Assembly: GCA_902802755.1 (NCBI GenBank)
Contig: CADCNH010000001.1
Location: 124,001 to 188,000, forward strand
Direction: 5' to 3'
From: an uncultured Bacteroidota bacterium
GTDB lineage: Bacteria > Bacteroidota > Bacteroidia > Bacteroidales > WCHB1-69
Length of the DNA stretch: 64,000 nt
Shown piece after piece: positions 56,078-64,000 of the stretch. The position numbers and the translations under genes are program-made. Each line of letters starts with the position of its first letter. Position 1 is the stretch's first letter. Below the pieces are notes generated by a model, which saw only the letters and a program-made list of their open reading frames with translations, ran no database searches and was not told where the DNA came from.

Positions 56078-57834
56078 TGCAATTTGCAGATTCTTTTAAG
56101 TATCGGTGGCAATTTGGCTCAATGTTTTTTACCATCCTGACAGCCTGTCTGATTTGTACAAACAGGCTGTCGTGGCATATTCTTACCACTCCATTGCTCA
56201 CGGCGTTTCTAATCAGTGCTCCGACATCTTTGTTGCCTGGAATTATACGTATAGTGGTGCAGATTGTTGTTGGAGAAATTGTGGTTGCAGTGTGTTTGGT
56301 AGATGCTTATTGTCAGATTTACCTTAAAGCATCAATATCTCCACACATTCTCAGCGTTATTTCGCAAACAAATCTTTCAGAGGCCAGCGAGTTCCTGTCT
56401 ACTTTCATAGGTCCGAATGTTTTCTTCCAATGGCGTATCATCGGATTGTTGTTGGTGGGTATTTTGTTTCCATTGTCCTATATTCCTGCTGTAAATAATA
56501 AAATTGGAACCAGGTTACTCCGTTTTTTTCCTAGGGGACGACGTACTCGCATAGTGGTTGCTATACTGCTGATGGTCTGCTTGGTGGTTGAGTTACCAGC
56601 TTCAGTACGTTTCTTACAGTTTTTCAGGTCTGGTGCTAATCCTGATTTTGTGGAAAGCCTTATTTTCCGCAATTATCATCAAGATATGCCCACACCATTG
56701 CACCGGCTTGCATATTCATGGCAAACTACCAGCGTGTCCATGCGTGCTATGGGGATGTTGCGAGCCAATACTTACGGTGCCACTATCGACAAAACAAGCC
56801 ATCGCTCTCCACATATTGTGCTTGTCATCGGTGAGAGTTTCAACAAACATCACTCCTCTCTATATGGTTACTCTCTTCCTACAACTCCATTGCAGCAACG
56901 ACGTATGGAGAAGGGGGAATTGTTCCCTTTTACTGATGTGGTGACCCCATGGAATATCACGAGTAATGCTATTCTCCATCTTTTTGCTGTAGGTTCCGAT
57001 GATTCTGATGGAACCTTAGCCAATCGCATACTCTTCCCAATACTATTTCGAAGGGCAGGCTACGAGGTGACCTTCTTTTCTAATCAATATAGGATAAAAG
57101 GATTCTTTTCTGGAGCTACCAGTGAAGCTGGAAATTTTTTTCTTTCCGATCGAGATATGAGCGATTCTCTCTTTTCCTATCGTAATAGTCGTTTCTCACA
57201 GAGAGATATGGGTATTGTACGCCAGTTGTCAGAGTATTATGCCAAGAAAACCGTTACTCCGTTCACTCTTGACATCATTCATCTCAAAGGGCAGCATTTT
57301 GATTATAGTCTTCGCTATCCAAGCGGGGAGTCTTTTTTCTCTGTTGAAGATTATGCCGACCGTGGTCTTGACAGACAGTCTGTGTTGACAGTAATGCATT
57401 ATGACAATGCTACACGGTACAATGACCGTGTGCTTGACAGCCTTTTGTTATTCTATGAGAGCATGGAATCAATCGTTGTTTTCATTTCTGACCATGGTGA
57501 AGAAATTTATGACGATCTTCCTGTGCAAGGAAGGCTTTTTCAGAGGCCCGACAAGTTTCAGGCTCGCAACGAATACGAAGTCCCTATGTGGATATGGTGT
57601 TCGCAACGTTACTTTGAGGTTCACCCTGAGATCATAGCTTCAATTAAAGACGCGACAAGCCGACCACTAATGTCCGATAACATTCCACAGTTGTTGCTCT
57701 ATCTTGCCGATATCAATAGCCGATGGGTGTTAGAAGAGCAGAATGTTTTGTCACTATCCTATCGGAAAAGCCGCCGAATTATTGGTGGTGAAGTCGATTA
57801 TGATAACATTATTGAAAAGAACCATTGCAATTGA
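56077..57834 (+). CDS. EptA-like phosphoethanolamine transferase (sulfatase fold)
   Basis: A 585-aa inner-membrane protein with about five N-terminal helices (to ~190) and a periplasmic sulfatase-like domain: metal-site LVIGESFNKHHSSLYGY, a nucleophile Thr region in VVTPWNITSNAIL, IIHLKGQHFDYSLRYP and VFISDHGEEIYDD. This arrangement is that of EptA/OpgE-type enzymes that transfer phosphoethanolamine to lipid A or glycans. The Ser/Asn after the catalytic Thr differ from EptA, so acceptor and exact nucleophile are uncertain. Translationally coupled to the lipoprotein gene. Confidence 0.82.
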   Translation: MQFADSFKYRWQFGSMFFTILTACLICTNRLSWHILTTPLLTAFLISAPTSLLPGIIRIVVQIVVGEIVVAVCLVDAYCQIYLKASISPHILSVISQTNLSEASEFLSTFIGPNVFFQWRIIGLLLVGILFPLSYIPAVNNKIGTRLLRFFPRGRRTRIVVAILLMVCLVVELPASVRFLQFFRSGANPDFVESLIFRNYHQDMPTPLHRLAYSWQTTSVSMRAMGMLRANTYGATIDKTSHRSPHIVLVIGESFNKHHSSLYGYSLPTTPLQQRRMEKGELFPFTDVVTPWNITSNAILHLFAVGSDDSDGTLANRILFPILFRRAGYEVTFFSNQYRIKGFFSGATSEAGNFFLSDRDMSDSLFSYRNSRFSQRDMGIVRQLSEYYAKKTVTPFTLDIIHLKGQHFDYSLRYPSGESFFSVEDYADRGLDRQSVLTVMHYDNATRYNDRVLDSLLLFYESMESIVVFISDHGEEIYDDLPVQGRLFQRPDKFQARNEYEVPMWIWCSQRYFEVHPEIIASIKDATSRPLMSDNIPQLLLYLADINSRWVLEEQNVLSLSYRKSRRIIGGEVDYDNIIEKNHCN

Positions 57835-57851
57835 ATGTAAAAAATAATTAT

Positions 57852-60431
57852 ATGCGTAAATATTTTATTATCATTGTTTTAGCTGTGTTAGGGGTGTTGA
57901 GTGTCCAAGCGCAGCAAACCCCTTTTGTTTCCTTACAAACAAGCAAATCTACCACACAAACAGGCATTATTCCTACTCCCCAGCACGTGATGTTTCAAGA
58001 CGGACAATATGTGTTGGCTGCTGGCAAAACGCCTATTGTGGAAACGCAGTTGATTTCCTCATTTCCGATTGATACCAATGCCGATCAGGCTTATATTTTG
58101 GAAGTGAAAGCGGATAAAATTTTAATTCAAGCCACTACGGAACAGGGTTTGTTTTATGGCAAACAGAGCGTGAAGCAGCTGATGCGGTATTTCAAGGAAG
58201 AGAAAGGAACGATAAATATTCCTTGCATGAGGATTGTGGACTATCCCAAGCTGAAATACCGCGGCTGGATGGACGATATCAGTCGGGGACCGATACCAAA
58301 CATGGAGTTCCTGAAACGGGCTATTGCCACTTTGGCTGAGTATAAATTGAATTTTTTCAATCTTTATACAGAACATGTTTTTAAGCTGGATAAATATCCG
58401 GACATAGCGCCTGCCGATGGCTTGACCGCTGCGGAAATCAAGGAGTTGGAAGACTATGCCAAATTATTTCATATTGAAATTTTTGGCAATCAACAGTGTT
58501 TGGCTCATGCTGAAGAGACTTTCAGAATACCTTTTTACCAACCGATGGCTGACACCAAATATAATTGGAATCCAGGAGAGCCCAGAACATACGAATTTTT
58601 GCGTTATGAGTTGGAAACGGTGGCCAAGGCATACCAATCGCCGTTTTTCAATATCAATTGCGATGAGACGGAAGCCTTGGGAAGTGGAAGGGCAAAGGAA
58701 TATGTGAACTATTACGGAGGTGCTTCGCAGGTGTATGCCAAGCATATCCAATGGGTGTATGATGTGCTGAAACCATTAGGCAAAAAAGTGATGATGTGGG
58801 GCGATATTGCCGCCAAAGATCCGGTAATTACCTCACAATTGCCCAAAGATATGCTGATGTTGGTGTGGAGTTATTCGCCTTCAGACAGTTATGTGGATAT
58901 GATGGAACCTTTTGAAAAACAAGGTCTTGAGTTTATGGTGGCACCTGGCATGAGCATGTGGGGCTCCGTCTTTCCGAGCGAGGAGACCTATACCAAAAAT
59001 ATTGCCAACTTGGTGCGCGACGGTTATCAGCATGGGGCCATCGGCATGATGAACACCGCATGGGACGACTCGGGCGAGTCGCTGTTCAACAGCACTTGGC
59101 ACGGTATGGCCTGGGCCGCCGAAATGAGCTGGAATCCCATCCGACAAACCGAACCTGCCAAAGCAGACCAAGAAAGAATGGAAAGGTTGAACACTTTCAA
59201 TAAAGCTTTTGCCACCGTGTTTGTTGTGCCGACAGATGCTTTTCAATTGATGAAAGATTTGGAACATGTGGAAATTCAGAATTACTTCAACAGCTTGGGG
59301 TTGTATGAAAGTGTATGGGATTTTTATCCTTCAAAAATCAGTGAGAAAACATGGCAGCTTCATAAGCGGACTTTCCAAATAATTGAAAATCAGAAAAAAC
59401 AATACGAAGTATCGGAAGAGCAAAGAACGAAAGATCCGCAGTATCATGCTGCAATGAGAATTGCCCATTATGTGTGTCTCCGACAGCAAACTGCCAACAT
59501 GATTGGGATGTTGAGGTATGCTATCAGTCAAAAACTTCAGGATAATAAGCAATTTTCAAAAGCGTCCATCAAAAATGATATTCAAGCCACTTTGGAACTT
59601 CTGCACGAGACCAAGTTAGCCTATATGAAACTGTGGGATGAGGAGTGCCGTCCTTATTGTCGGAATATTGTAGAAGAACGGTATGACAAGCTGGCACAGG
59701 AGCTGATGGATATTCCGTATCATGTCATTATTTCATCCAGACAAAATGAGAAAAATGAGGTGGAGGTAAGCCTCCGTACACTTTTTAACGATCAGGAAAT
59801 CTACTACACCTTGGATGGTCGTGAGCCGCAAATAGGAGAAAAATATGAAACTCCCATCGTGCTTTCGCAATCCGCCACCATACATGCCATGACTCTTAAT
59901 CCTTTCAAAGAGAAGGTTTTATCGGAAAAATATATATTGATACACAAAGCTTTGCACAAGATTAGCAAACTGAACACAGCTTATTCGGAATACAGACCGC
60001 AATATGCGGCTTCGGGCAAAATGGGATTGGCAGATGGCATTATCGGCAGTGAAAATTACCTTGATGGCTGTTGGCAAGGTTATTGGGGCAATGATATTGA
60101 TATAGAGTTCGATTTCGGAAAAACCACAGTCATTCATGAATTTAAAACTCGTTTTTTGCAGAATATCCATGATTGGATTATGTGTCCGCAAACAGTGGAA
60201 TTATATACCTCAAAGGATGGGGTTAATTATCAGTTATACAAAGTTTTAATAGTGCCTAATGTGGAATATACCGCGGAAAGGACAGGTGTTTTCACGCTTC
60301 AGGTGAACGACTTGTCGATGAAAGCCCGTTTTGTCAGGGTAGTGGTGAAAAATGCGGGTTCTTTGCCCTCTTGGCACCAAGCCCCTGGCCAGCCGTCGTA
60401 TATTTTTTGCGATGAAATGATTTTCAATTAG
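57852..60431 (+). CDS. GH20 beta-N-acetylhexosaminidase, exported
   Basis: Exo-hydrolase removing GlcNAc/GalNAc from glycans. The 859-aa protein has a signal peptide (LSVQAQQ, about residue 20), a GH20 b-type N-terminal domain (GIIPTPQHVMFQDGQY), a TIM barrel starting LKYRGWMDDISRGP with the catalytic Asp-Glu in FFNINCDETEALG, a chitobiase C-terminal module (IYYTLDGREPQIGEKYETPI) and an F5/8-type C domain (from ~750, WGNDIDIEFDFGKTTVIHEF). ATG 57852 is preferred over 57825, which lies in the preceding gene. Its TAG stop abuts a hairpin word. Confidence 0.88.
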   Translation: MRKYFIIIVLAVLGVLSVQAQQTPFVSLQTSKSTTQTGIIPTPQHVMFQDGQYVLAAGKTPIVETQLISSFPIDTNADQAYILEVKADKILIQATTEQGLFYGKQSVKQLMRYFKEEKGTINIPCMRIVDYPKLKYRGWMDDISRGPIPNMEFLKRAIATLAEYKLNFFNLYTEHVFKLDKYPDIAPADGLTAAEIKELEDYAKLFHIEIFGNQQCLAHAEETFRIPFYQPMADTKYNWNPGEPRTYEFLRYELETVAKAYQSPFFNINCDETEALGSGRAKEYVNYYGGASQVYAKHIQWVYDVLKPLGKKVMMWGDIAAKDPVITSQLPKDMLMLVWSYSPSDSYVDMMEPFEKQGLEFMVAPGMSMWGSVFPSEETYTKNIANLVRDGYQHGAIGMMNTAWDDSGESLFNSTWHGMAWAAEMSWNPIRQTEPAKADQERMERLNTFNKAFATVFVVPTDAFQLMKDLEHVEIQNYFNSLGLYESVWDFYPSKISEKTWQLHKRTFQIIENQKKQYEVSEEQRTKDPQYHAAMRIAHYVCLRQQTANMIGMLRYAISQKLQDNKQFSKASIKNDIQATLELLHETKLAYMKLWDEECRPYCRNIVEERYDKLAQELMDIPYHVIISSRQNEKNEVEVSLRTLFNDQEIYYTLDGREPQIGEKYETPIVLSQSATIHAMTLNPFKEKVLSEKYILIHKALHKISKLNTAYSEYRPQYAASGKMGLADGIIGSENYLDGCWQGYWGNDIDIEFDFGKTTVIHEFKTRFLQNIHDWIMCPQTVELYTSKDGVNYQLYKVLIVPNVEYTAERTGVFTLQVNDLSMKARFVRVVVKNAGSLPSWHQAPGQPSYIFCDEMIFN

Positions 60432-60456
60432 CGAAGACGCGTCATGGCGCGTCTCT
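60432..60456. repeat. AGACGCG / CGCGTCT hairpin at the hexosaminidase tail
   Basis: AGACGCG (60435-60441) and CGCGTCT (60448-60454), loop TCATGG, followed by CTAC. A weaker related word lies at 60489-60512. The rest of the 158-base gap holds only the secA promoter. Confidence 0.65.
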
Positions 60457-60554
60457 ACAAAAATTAAATAAATGCAAACCTACGGTAAAGACGGGTTGCG
60501 TTTCGTCTATGCGATAAAATAAACCAACATTTAGGTTATTCGGGAAAATTTCCG

Positions 60555-60562
60555 TACCTTTG
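60555..60562 (+). promoter_or_regulatory. secA promoter -7 box
   Basis: TACCTTTG followed by CA, 27 bases before the secA ATG. Confidence 0.65.
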
Positions 60563-60589
60563 CACCCCAATTTTAAAATATAAAAATAT

Positions 60590-63500
60590 ATGAGTTTTTT
60601 AGGCAAACTTTTCGGGACAAAGGCAGACCGAGACTTGAAAGAATTAAAACCTTATCTCGAGAGAACATTAGCGGCATACGAGACCATCAAGGATTTATCC
60701 AACGATGAACTTCGACATAAGACAGTTGAATTTAAGCAATATATTGCGGAAACTATCAAGGAGGAAGAGGACAGAATAGCGGAAATCAAGGATTATCTTG
60801 ACAAAAACTATGATATGCCTATCCGCGAAAAAGAGGATTTCTACAAGGAGCTGGAGCAATTGGAAAAACGTTCCTATAAGAAGACTCAGGAGGTGTTGGA
60901 TGAAATCTTGCCTCAGGCATTTGCTGTAATGAAGGAGACTGCCCGCCGTTTCAAGGAAAATGAAATAGTGGAGGTTACCGCCACCCAAATGGACAGGGAT
61001 ATTGCCGCGTACAGAGGCTGTATCGACATTGTGGATGACAAAGCACGTTACCATAACACCTGGTCCGCGGGCGGAAACATGATCAAATGGGACATGTGCC
61101 ATTATGATGTGCAGCTGATTGGTGGTACTGTCCTGCATCAGGGCAAAATCGCCGAGATGGCGACAGGTGAAGGTAAAACCTTGGTGGCTACTTTGCCAGT
61201 ATATCTGAATGCGCTCCCGGGCAAGGGCGTGCATGTGGTAACCGTAAACGATTATTTGGCCAAGCGTGACGCCGAGTGGATGGGTTTGTTATACGAATTT
61301 CATGGTTTGACGGTAGATTGTATCGATAAGCACGAGCCGAACTCCGAAGCTCGCCGTAAGGCCTACGCAGCGGATATCACTTACGGCACCAACAATGAAT
61401 TCGGTTTCGACTATTTGCGTGATAACATGGCCCGAAACCTTACCGAGTTGGTGCAGCGTCCGCATAACTTCGCTATCGTCGATGAGGTGGACTCTGTGTT
61501 GATTGACGATGCCCGTACACCATTGATTATTTCTGGTCCCACGCCAAGAGGCGACCAGCAGGAATTTGACCTTTATAAGCCTATTGTCGAGAAATTGTAC
61601 AATGCACAGAAAGTATATGTGGCAGAGATTCTGACCAAAGCCAAGAAACTGTTGGCAGAGAATCCTGACCCGAAACCAACGGATGAGGGTGCTATGCTTT
61701 TGCTACGTGCTCAGCGCGGTCTGCCGAAAAACAAGGCTTTGATCAAGTTCCTCAGTGAACAAGGTATCAAGCAGATTTTGCTGAAAACCGAAGGTTTCTT
61801 CATGCAAGAGCAAAACAGAAATATGCATCTCATCGATGATGAATTGTATTTTGTGATTGAAGAAAAACAGAATACGGTGGATATCATGGATAAGGGTATC
61901 GAGCTGATCTCTAAGGATGCAGAAGAAGCCAAGATGTTCATCATGCCGGATGTGGGCGCTGAAATTGCGGAACTGGAGAGAGAAAACCTTGATCCGAAAG
62001 AGAAACAGGAACGCAAGAACGAGATTTACCGCAATTTCTCTATCGCTTCAGAAAGAATCCATACTATCCATCAGTTGCTGAAAGCCTATACCATGTTCGA
62101 AAAGGATGTGGAATATGTGATTATTGACAATAAGGTGAAGATTGTGGATGAGCAGACTGGTCGTATCATGGAAGGCCGTCGTTACTCCGATGGTTTGCAC
62201 CAGGCTATCGAGGCCAAGGAGAATGTGAAAGTGGAAGCCGCTACACAAACATACGCTACCATCACTTTGCAGAACTATTTCAGAATGTACAAGAAACTGT
62301 CGGGTATGACAGGTACCGCTGAAACCGAAGCTGGTGAGTTCTGGAATATCTATAAACTGGATGTGGTGGTGATTCCGACGAACCGCCCCATCGCTCGTAT
62401 TGATGCGGAAGATATGGTATACAAAACCAAACGTGAGAAGTTGGCCGCGGTAGTGGATAAGATTCTGGAATTGCATGAAGAAGGCCGTCCTGTTTTGGTA
62501 GGTACTACTTCGGTGGAAGACTCTGAGTTGCTTTCCAATATTTTGACTCGCCGTCGCATTGTCCATAACGTGTTGAACGCAAAACTGCACAAGAAAGAGG
62601 CTGACATCGTGGCCGAGGCTGGTCAGGCAGGTACGGTGACCATTTCCACCAACATGGCAGGTCGTGGTACCGATATCAAGTTGGGACCCGGCATCAAGGA
62701 AAAGGGTGGTTTGGCTATTATTGGTACAGAACGTCACGACTCGCGTCGTGTGGACCGTCAGCTGCGTGGTCGTGCCGGTCGTCAGGGAGACCCCGGTAGC
62801 TCTCAGTTCTATGTGTCTCTGGAAGATAACCTGATGCGTCTGTTCGGTTCCGACCGTATCGCCAAGGTGATGGATACGCTGGGTTTGCAGGAAGGTGAGG
62901 TGATTCAGCACAGCATGATTACCAAGTCTATCGAGAGAGCCCAGAAGAAAGTGGAGGAAAACAACTTTGGTATCCGTAAACGTTTGCTGGAATACGACGA
63001 CGTGATGAACCATCAGCGTAGTAATATCTATGACAAGCGTCGTAACGCTTTGTTTGGTGACCGTTTGGCTATCGATATTTCCGAGATGTTCTATGATGTG
63101 TGCTCTATTGTGGTGGACAACAACTGGGGAGCCAAGGATTATGAGGGATTCTGCCAGGAAATGATTACCACCTTCGGTTGTGAGTCACCGTTTGATTCCA
63201 GCCGTTTCTTGCAGGAACGTCCGCAGAAGCTGGCTGATGAGCTGTTCCCCTTCATTTATGAGCATTATAAAAATAAAATACAGCAGTTGAGCAATATGGC
63301 CTATCCGATTATTGAAAGGGTATATCTGGAACAGGGCGACCGTTACCAGAATATTGCCATTCCTTTCACCGATGGATTCAAGAATATGACCATTGTGGCT
63401 CCGCTGAAAAAATCGTATGAAACCAAGGGACGTGAGGTAGGTTTGTCTATTGAAAAGAGTATCACGTTGTCGGTTATCGATAATGCTTGGAAAGAGCACC

Positions 63501-63880
63501 TCCGCGATTTGGATGACTTGAAACAATCCGTGCAAAATGCCTCTTACGAGCAGAAAGACCCGCTGTTGATATACAAACTTGAATCTGCTAACTTATTCGA
63601 GCAGATGTTGGAACGTATCAGCACGGAAATCGTGTCATTCTTGACCAAGGGTACTATTCCAATTAGAGAAGATACCCAGGTGAAAGAGGCCAAATTGCCT
63701 GAATCGGATGCCAAGAAATTGCAAACCGGCCGTCAGGAAGTAGGTAGTGGCCGTCAAGTGGCTCCCGGCGGAAAAGGCAGTGCGCCTGTTCGCGTAGAGA
63801 AGAAGGTGGGACGAAATGATCCTTGTCCCTGCGGAAGCGGAAAGAAATATAAAAACTGCCATGGCAAAGACGAACAATAA
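60590..63880 (+). CDS. secA: Preprotein translocase ATPase SecA
   Basis: Motor ATPase of the Sec pathway. At 1096 aa it is longer than the E. coli protein (about 900), as usual in Bacteroidetes because of inserts near the NBD1/PPXD region ([20 protein letters not shown] to KALIKFLSE). Walker A is [14 protein letters not shown], Walker [11 protein letters not shown], motif [16 protein letters not shown]. The C-terminal SEC-C zinc motif [19 protein letters not shown] is present and would bind SecB or ribosomes. The 3' end overlaps the next gene by 20 bases. Confidence 0.98.
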   Translation: MSFLGKLFGTKADRDLKELKPYLERTLAAYETIKDLSNDELRHKTVEFKQYIAETIKEEEDRIAEIKDYLDKNYDMPIREKEDFYKELEQLEKRSYKKTQEVLDEILPQAFAVMKETARRFKENEIVEVTATQMDRDIAAYRGCIDIVDDKARYHNTWSAGGNMIKWDMCHYDVQLIGGTVLHQGKIAEMATGEGKTLVATLPVYLNALPGKGVHVVTVNDYLAKRDAEWMGLLYEFHGLTVDCIDKHEPNSEARRKAYAADITYGTNNEFGFDYLRDNMARNLTELVQRPHNFAIVDEVDSVLIDDARTPLIISGPTPRGDQQEFDLYKPIVEKLYNAQKVYVAEILTKAKKLLAENPDPKPTDEGAMLLLRAQRGLPKNKALIKFLSEQGIKQILLKTEGFFMQEQNRNMHLIDDELYFVIEEKQNTVDIMDKGIELISKDAEEAKMFIMPDVGAEIAELERENLDPKEKQERKNEIYRNFSIASERIHTIHQLLKAYTMFEKDVEYVIIDNKVKIVDEQTGRIMEGRRYSDGLHQAIEAKENVKVEAATQTYATITLQNYFRMYKKLSGMTGTAETEAGEFWNIYKLDVVVIPTNRPIARIDAEDMVYKTKREKLAAVVDKILELHEEGRPVLVGTTSVEDSELLSNILTRRRIVHNVLNAKLHKKEADIVAEAGQAGTVTISTNMAGRGTDIKLGPGIKEKGGLAIIGTERHDSRRVDRQLRGRAGRQGDPGSSQFYVSLEDNLMRLFGSDRIAKVMDTLGLQEGEVIQHSMITKSIERAQKKVEENNFGIRKRLLEYDDVMNHQRSNIYDKRRNALFGDRLAIDISEMFYDVCSIVVDNNWGAKDYEGFCQEMITTFGCESPFDSSRFLQERPQKLADELFPFIYEHYKNKIQQLSNMAYPIIERVYLEQGDRYQNIAIPFTDGFKNMTIVAPLKKSYETKGREVGLSIEKSITLSVIDNAWKEHLRDLDDLKQSVQNASYEQKDPLLIYKLESANLFEQMLERISTEIVSFLTKGTIPIREDTQVKEAKLPESDAKKLQTGRQEVGSGRQVAPGGKGSAPVRVEKKVGRNDPCPCGSGKKYKNCHGKDEQ

Positions 63881-64000
63881 AGTTGTTCTGTCCGTCACCA
63901 ATGACCTCTATACAGACCCGCGTGTCGATAAAGTATGTAACTTTTTGACACGCAACGGGTTTGATGTTACCCTTGTGGGCCGTCGTTACAAAGACTCTGA
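63861..64000 (+). CDS. Glycosyltransferase, N-terminal fragment (cut by window edge)
   Basis: Reading from ATG 63861 in another frame than secA gives [20 protein letters not shown] then [20 protein letters not shown] and RRYKDS, with no stop before the window ends. This is the typical GT4 N-terminus found in Bacteroidetes (V-x-N-D-L-x-T-D-x-R-V-x-K, then L-V-G-R). It overlaps the secA 3' end by 20 bases; the overlap suggests co-transcription. Confidence 0.82.
   Translation, partial: MAKTNNKVVLSVTNDLYTDPRVDKVCNFLTRNGFDVTLVGRRYKDS

Noticed and set aside
62048..63013. 321-codon open frame opposite secA
   Set aside because: Lies wholly antisense to the conserved secA motor domain; no recognisable protein features.
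1..64000. tRNA, rRNA, tmRNA or riboswitch
   Set aside because: None of the usual landmarks (T-loop GTTCGAATC-type words, 16S/23S conserved blocks, known riboswitch cores) was seen on reading both strands; a covariance search would be needed to exclude small RNAs.

Overview
The window looks like chromosomal DNA of a Bacteroidota (Bacteroidetes) bacterium, most likely of the order Bacteroidales. Three things point there. Promoters have the Bacteroidetes -7 box TAnnTTTG (usually followed by CA) and no Shine-Dalgarno sites are evident. Three secreted proteins end in type IX secretion (T9SS) sorting domains. Many lipoproteins have a C-K-K or C-S-x start after the lipobox. No rRNA, tRNA, CRISPR array, integrase, transposase or prophage was seen. 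The gene content is mostly housekeeping; the unusual material is between the genes.

Layout. Left edge (1-5.3 kb, mostly minus): recA (cut by the window edge), a T9SS-exported FG-GAP repeat protein, an M23/LysM cell-wall endopeptidase, a small lipoprotein and ApbE. 5.4-12.4 kb: an OmpA/TPR lipoprotein, uvrB, carboxynorspermidine synthase, lpxB and a YqeY-type protein. 12.5-18.1 kb (plus): one transcription unit hypB - 941-aa Fe-S flavoprotein - hypA - two membrane proteins, closed by a strong terminator and without a nickel enzyme in view. 18.1-30.8 kb (minus): beta-mannosidase, UspA-like protein, tsaB, MATE exporter, a lone DppB-type permease, an M16 peptidase, and an ABC transporter operon with its own GntR/YtrA-type regulator. 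31.1-41.6 kb (plus): PMT-type glycosyltransferase, Omp85-like protein, orphan histidine kinase plus glycosyltransferase, xseA, yceD-rpmF, rdgB, and a run of four lipoproteins, three of them related. 41.6-54.6 kb: prolyl-tRNA editing protein with a YtxH/holin-X operon, folD, U32 peptidase, lspA, a DksA-like protein, a PurF-like protein lacking the N-terminal Cys, a transglutaminase-like protein, two adjacent T9SS-exported nucleases, and folP-lgt-cdaA. 54.8 kb to the end (plus): smpB, a MerR regulator, a lipocalin-like lipoprotein coupled to an EptA-type transferase, a GH20 hexosaminidase, secA and the start of a glycosyltransferase.

Functional themes are envelope biogenesis (lpxB, lgt, lspA, secA, Omp85-like protein, M23 peptidase, EptA-type transferase), DNA repair (recA, uvrB, xseA), glycan use (GH2, GH20) and secreted nucleases.

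The most striking non-coding feature is a set of short, low-complexity repeat families that fill almost every intergenic gap. In about seventeen genes the stop codon lies inside, or directly touches, such a repeat. One family repeatedly sits just upstream of a promoter -7 box. Another consists of chains of tiny perfect hairpins, several with C-GNA-G triloops. One copy of a repeat is even translated as part of a signal peptide. The best candidate for an undescribed protein system is the hypB-flavoprotein-hypA-membrane protein operon. All calls come from reading the sequence; no database search was run.
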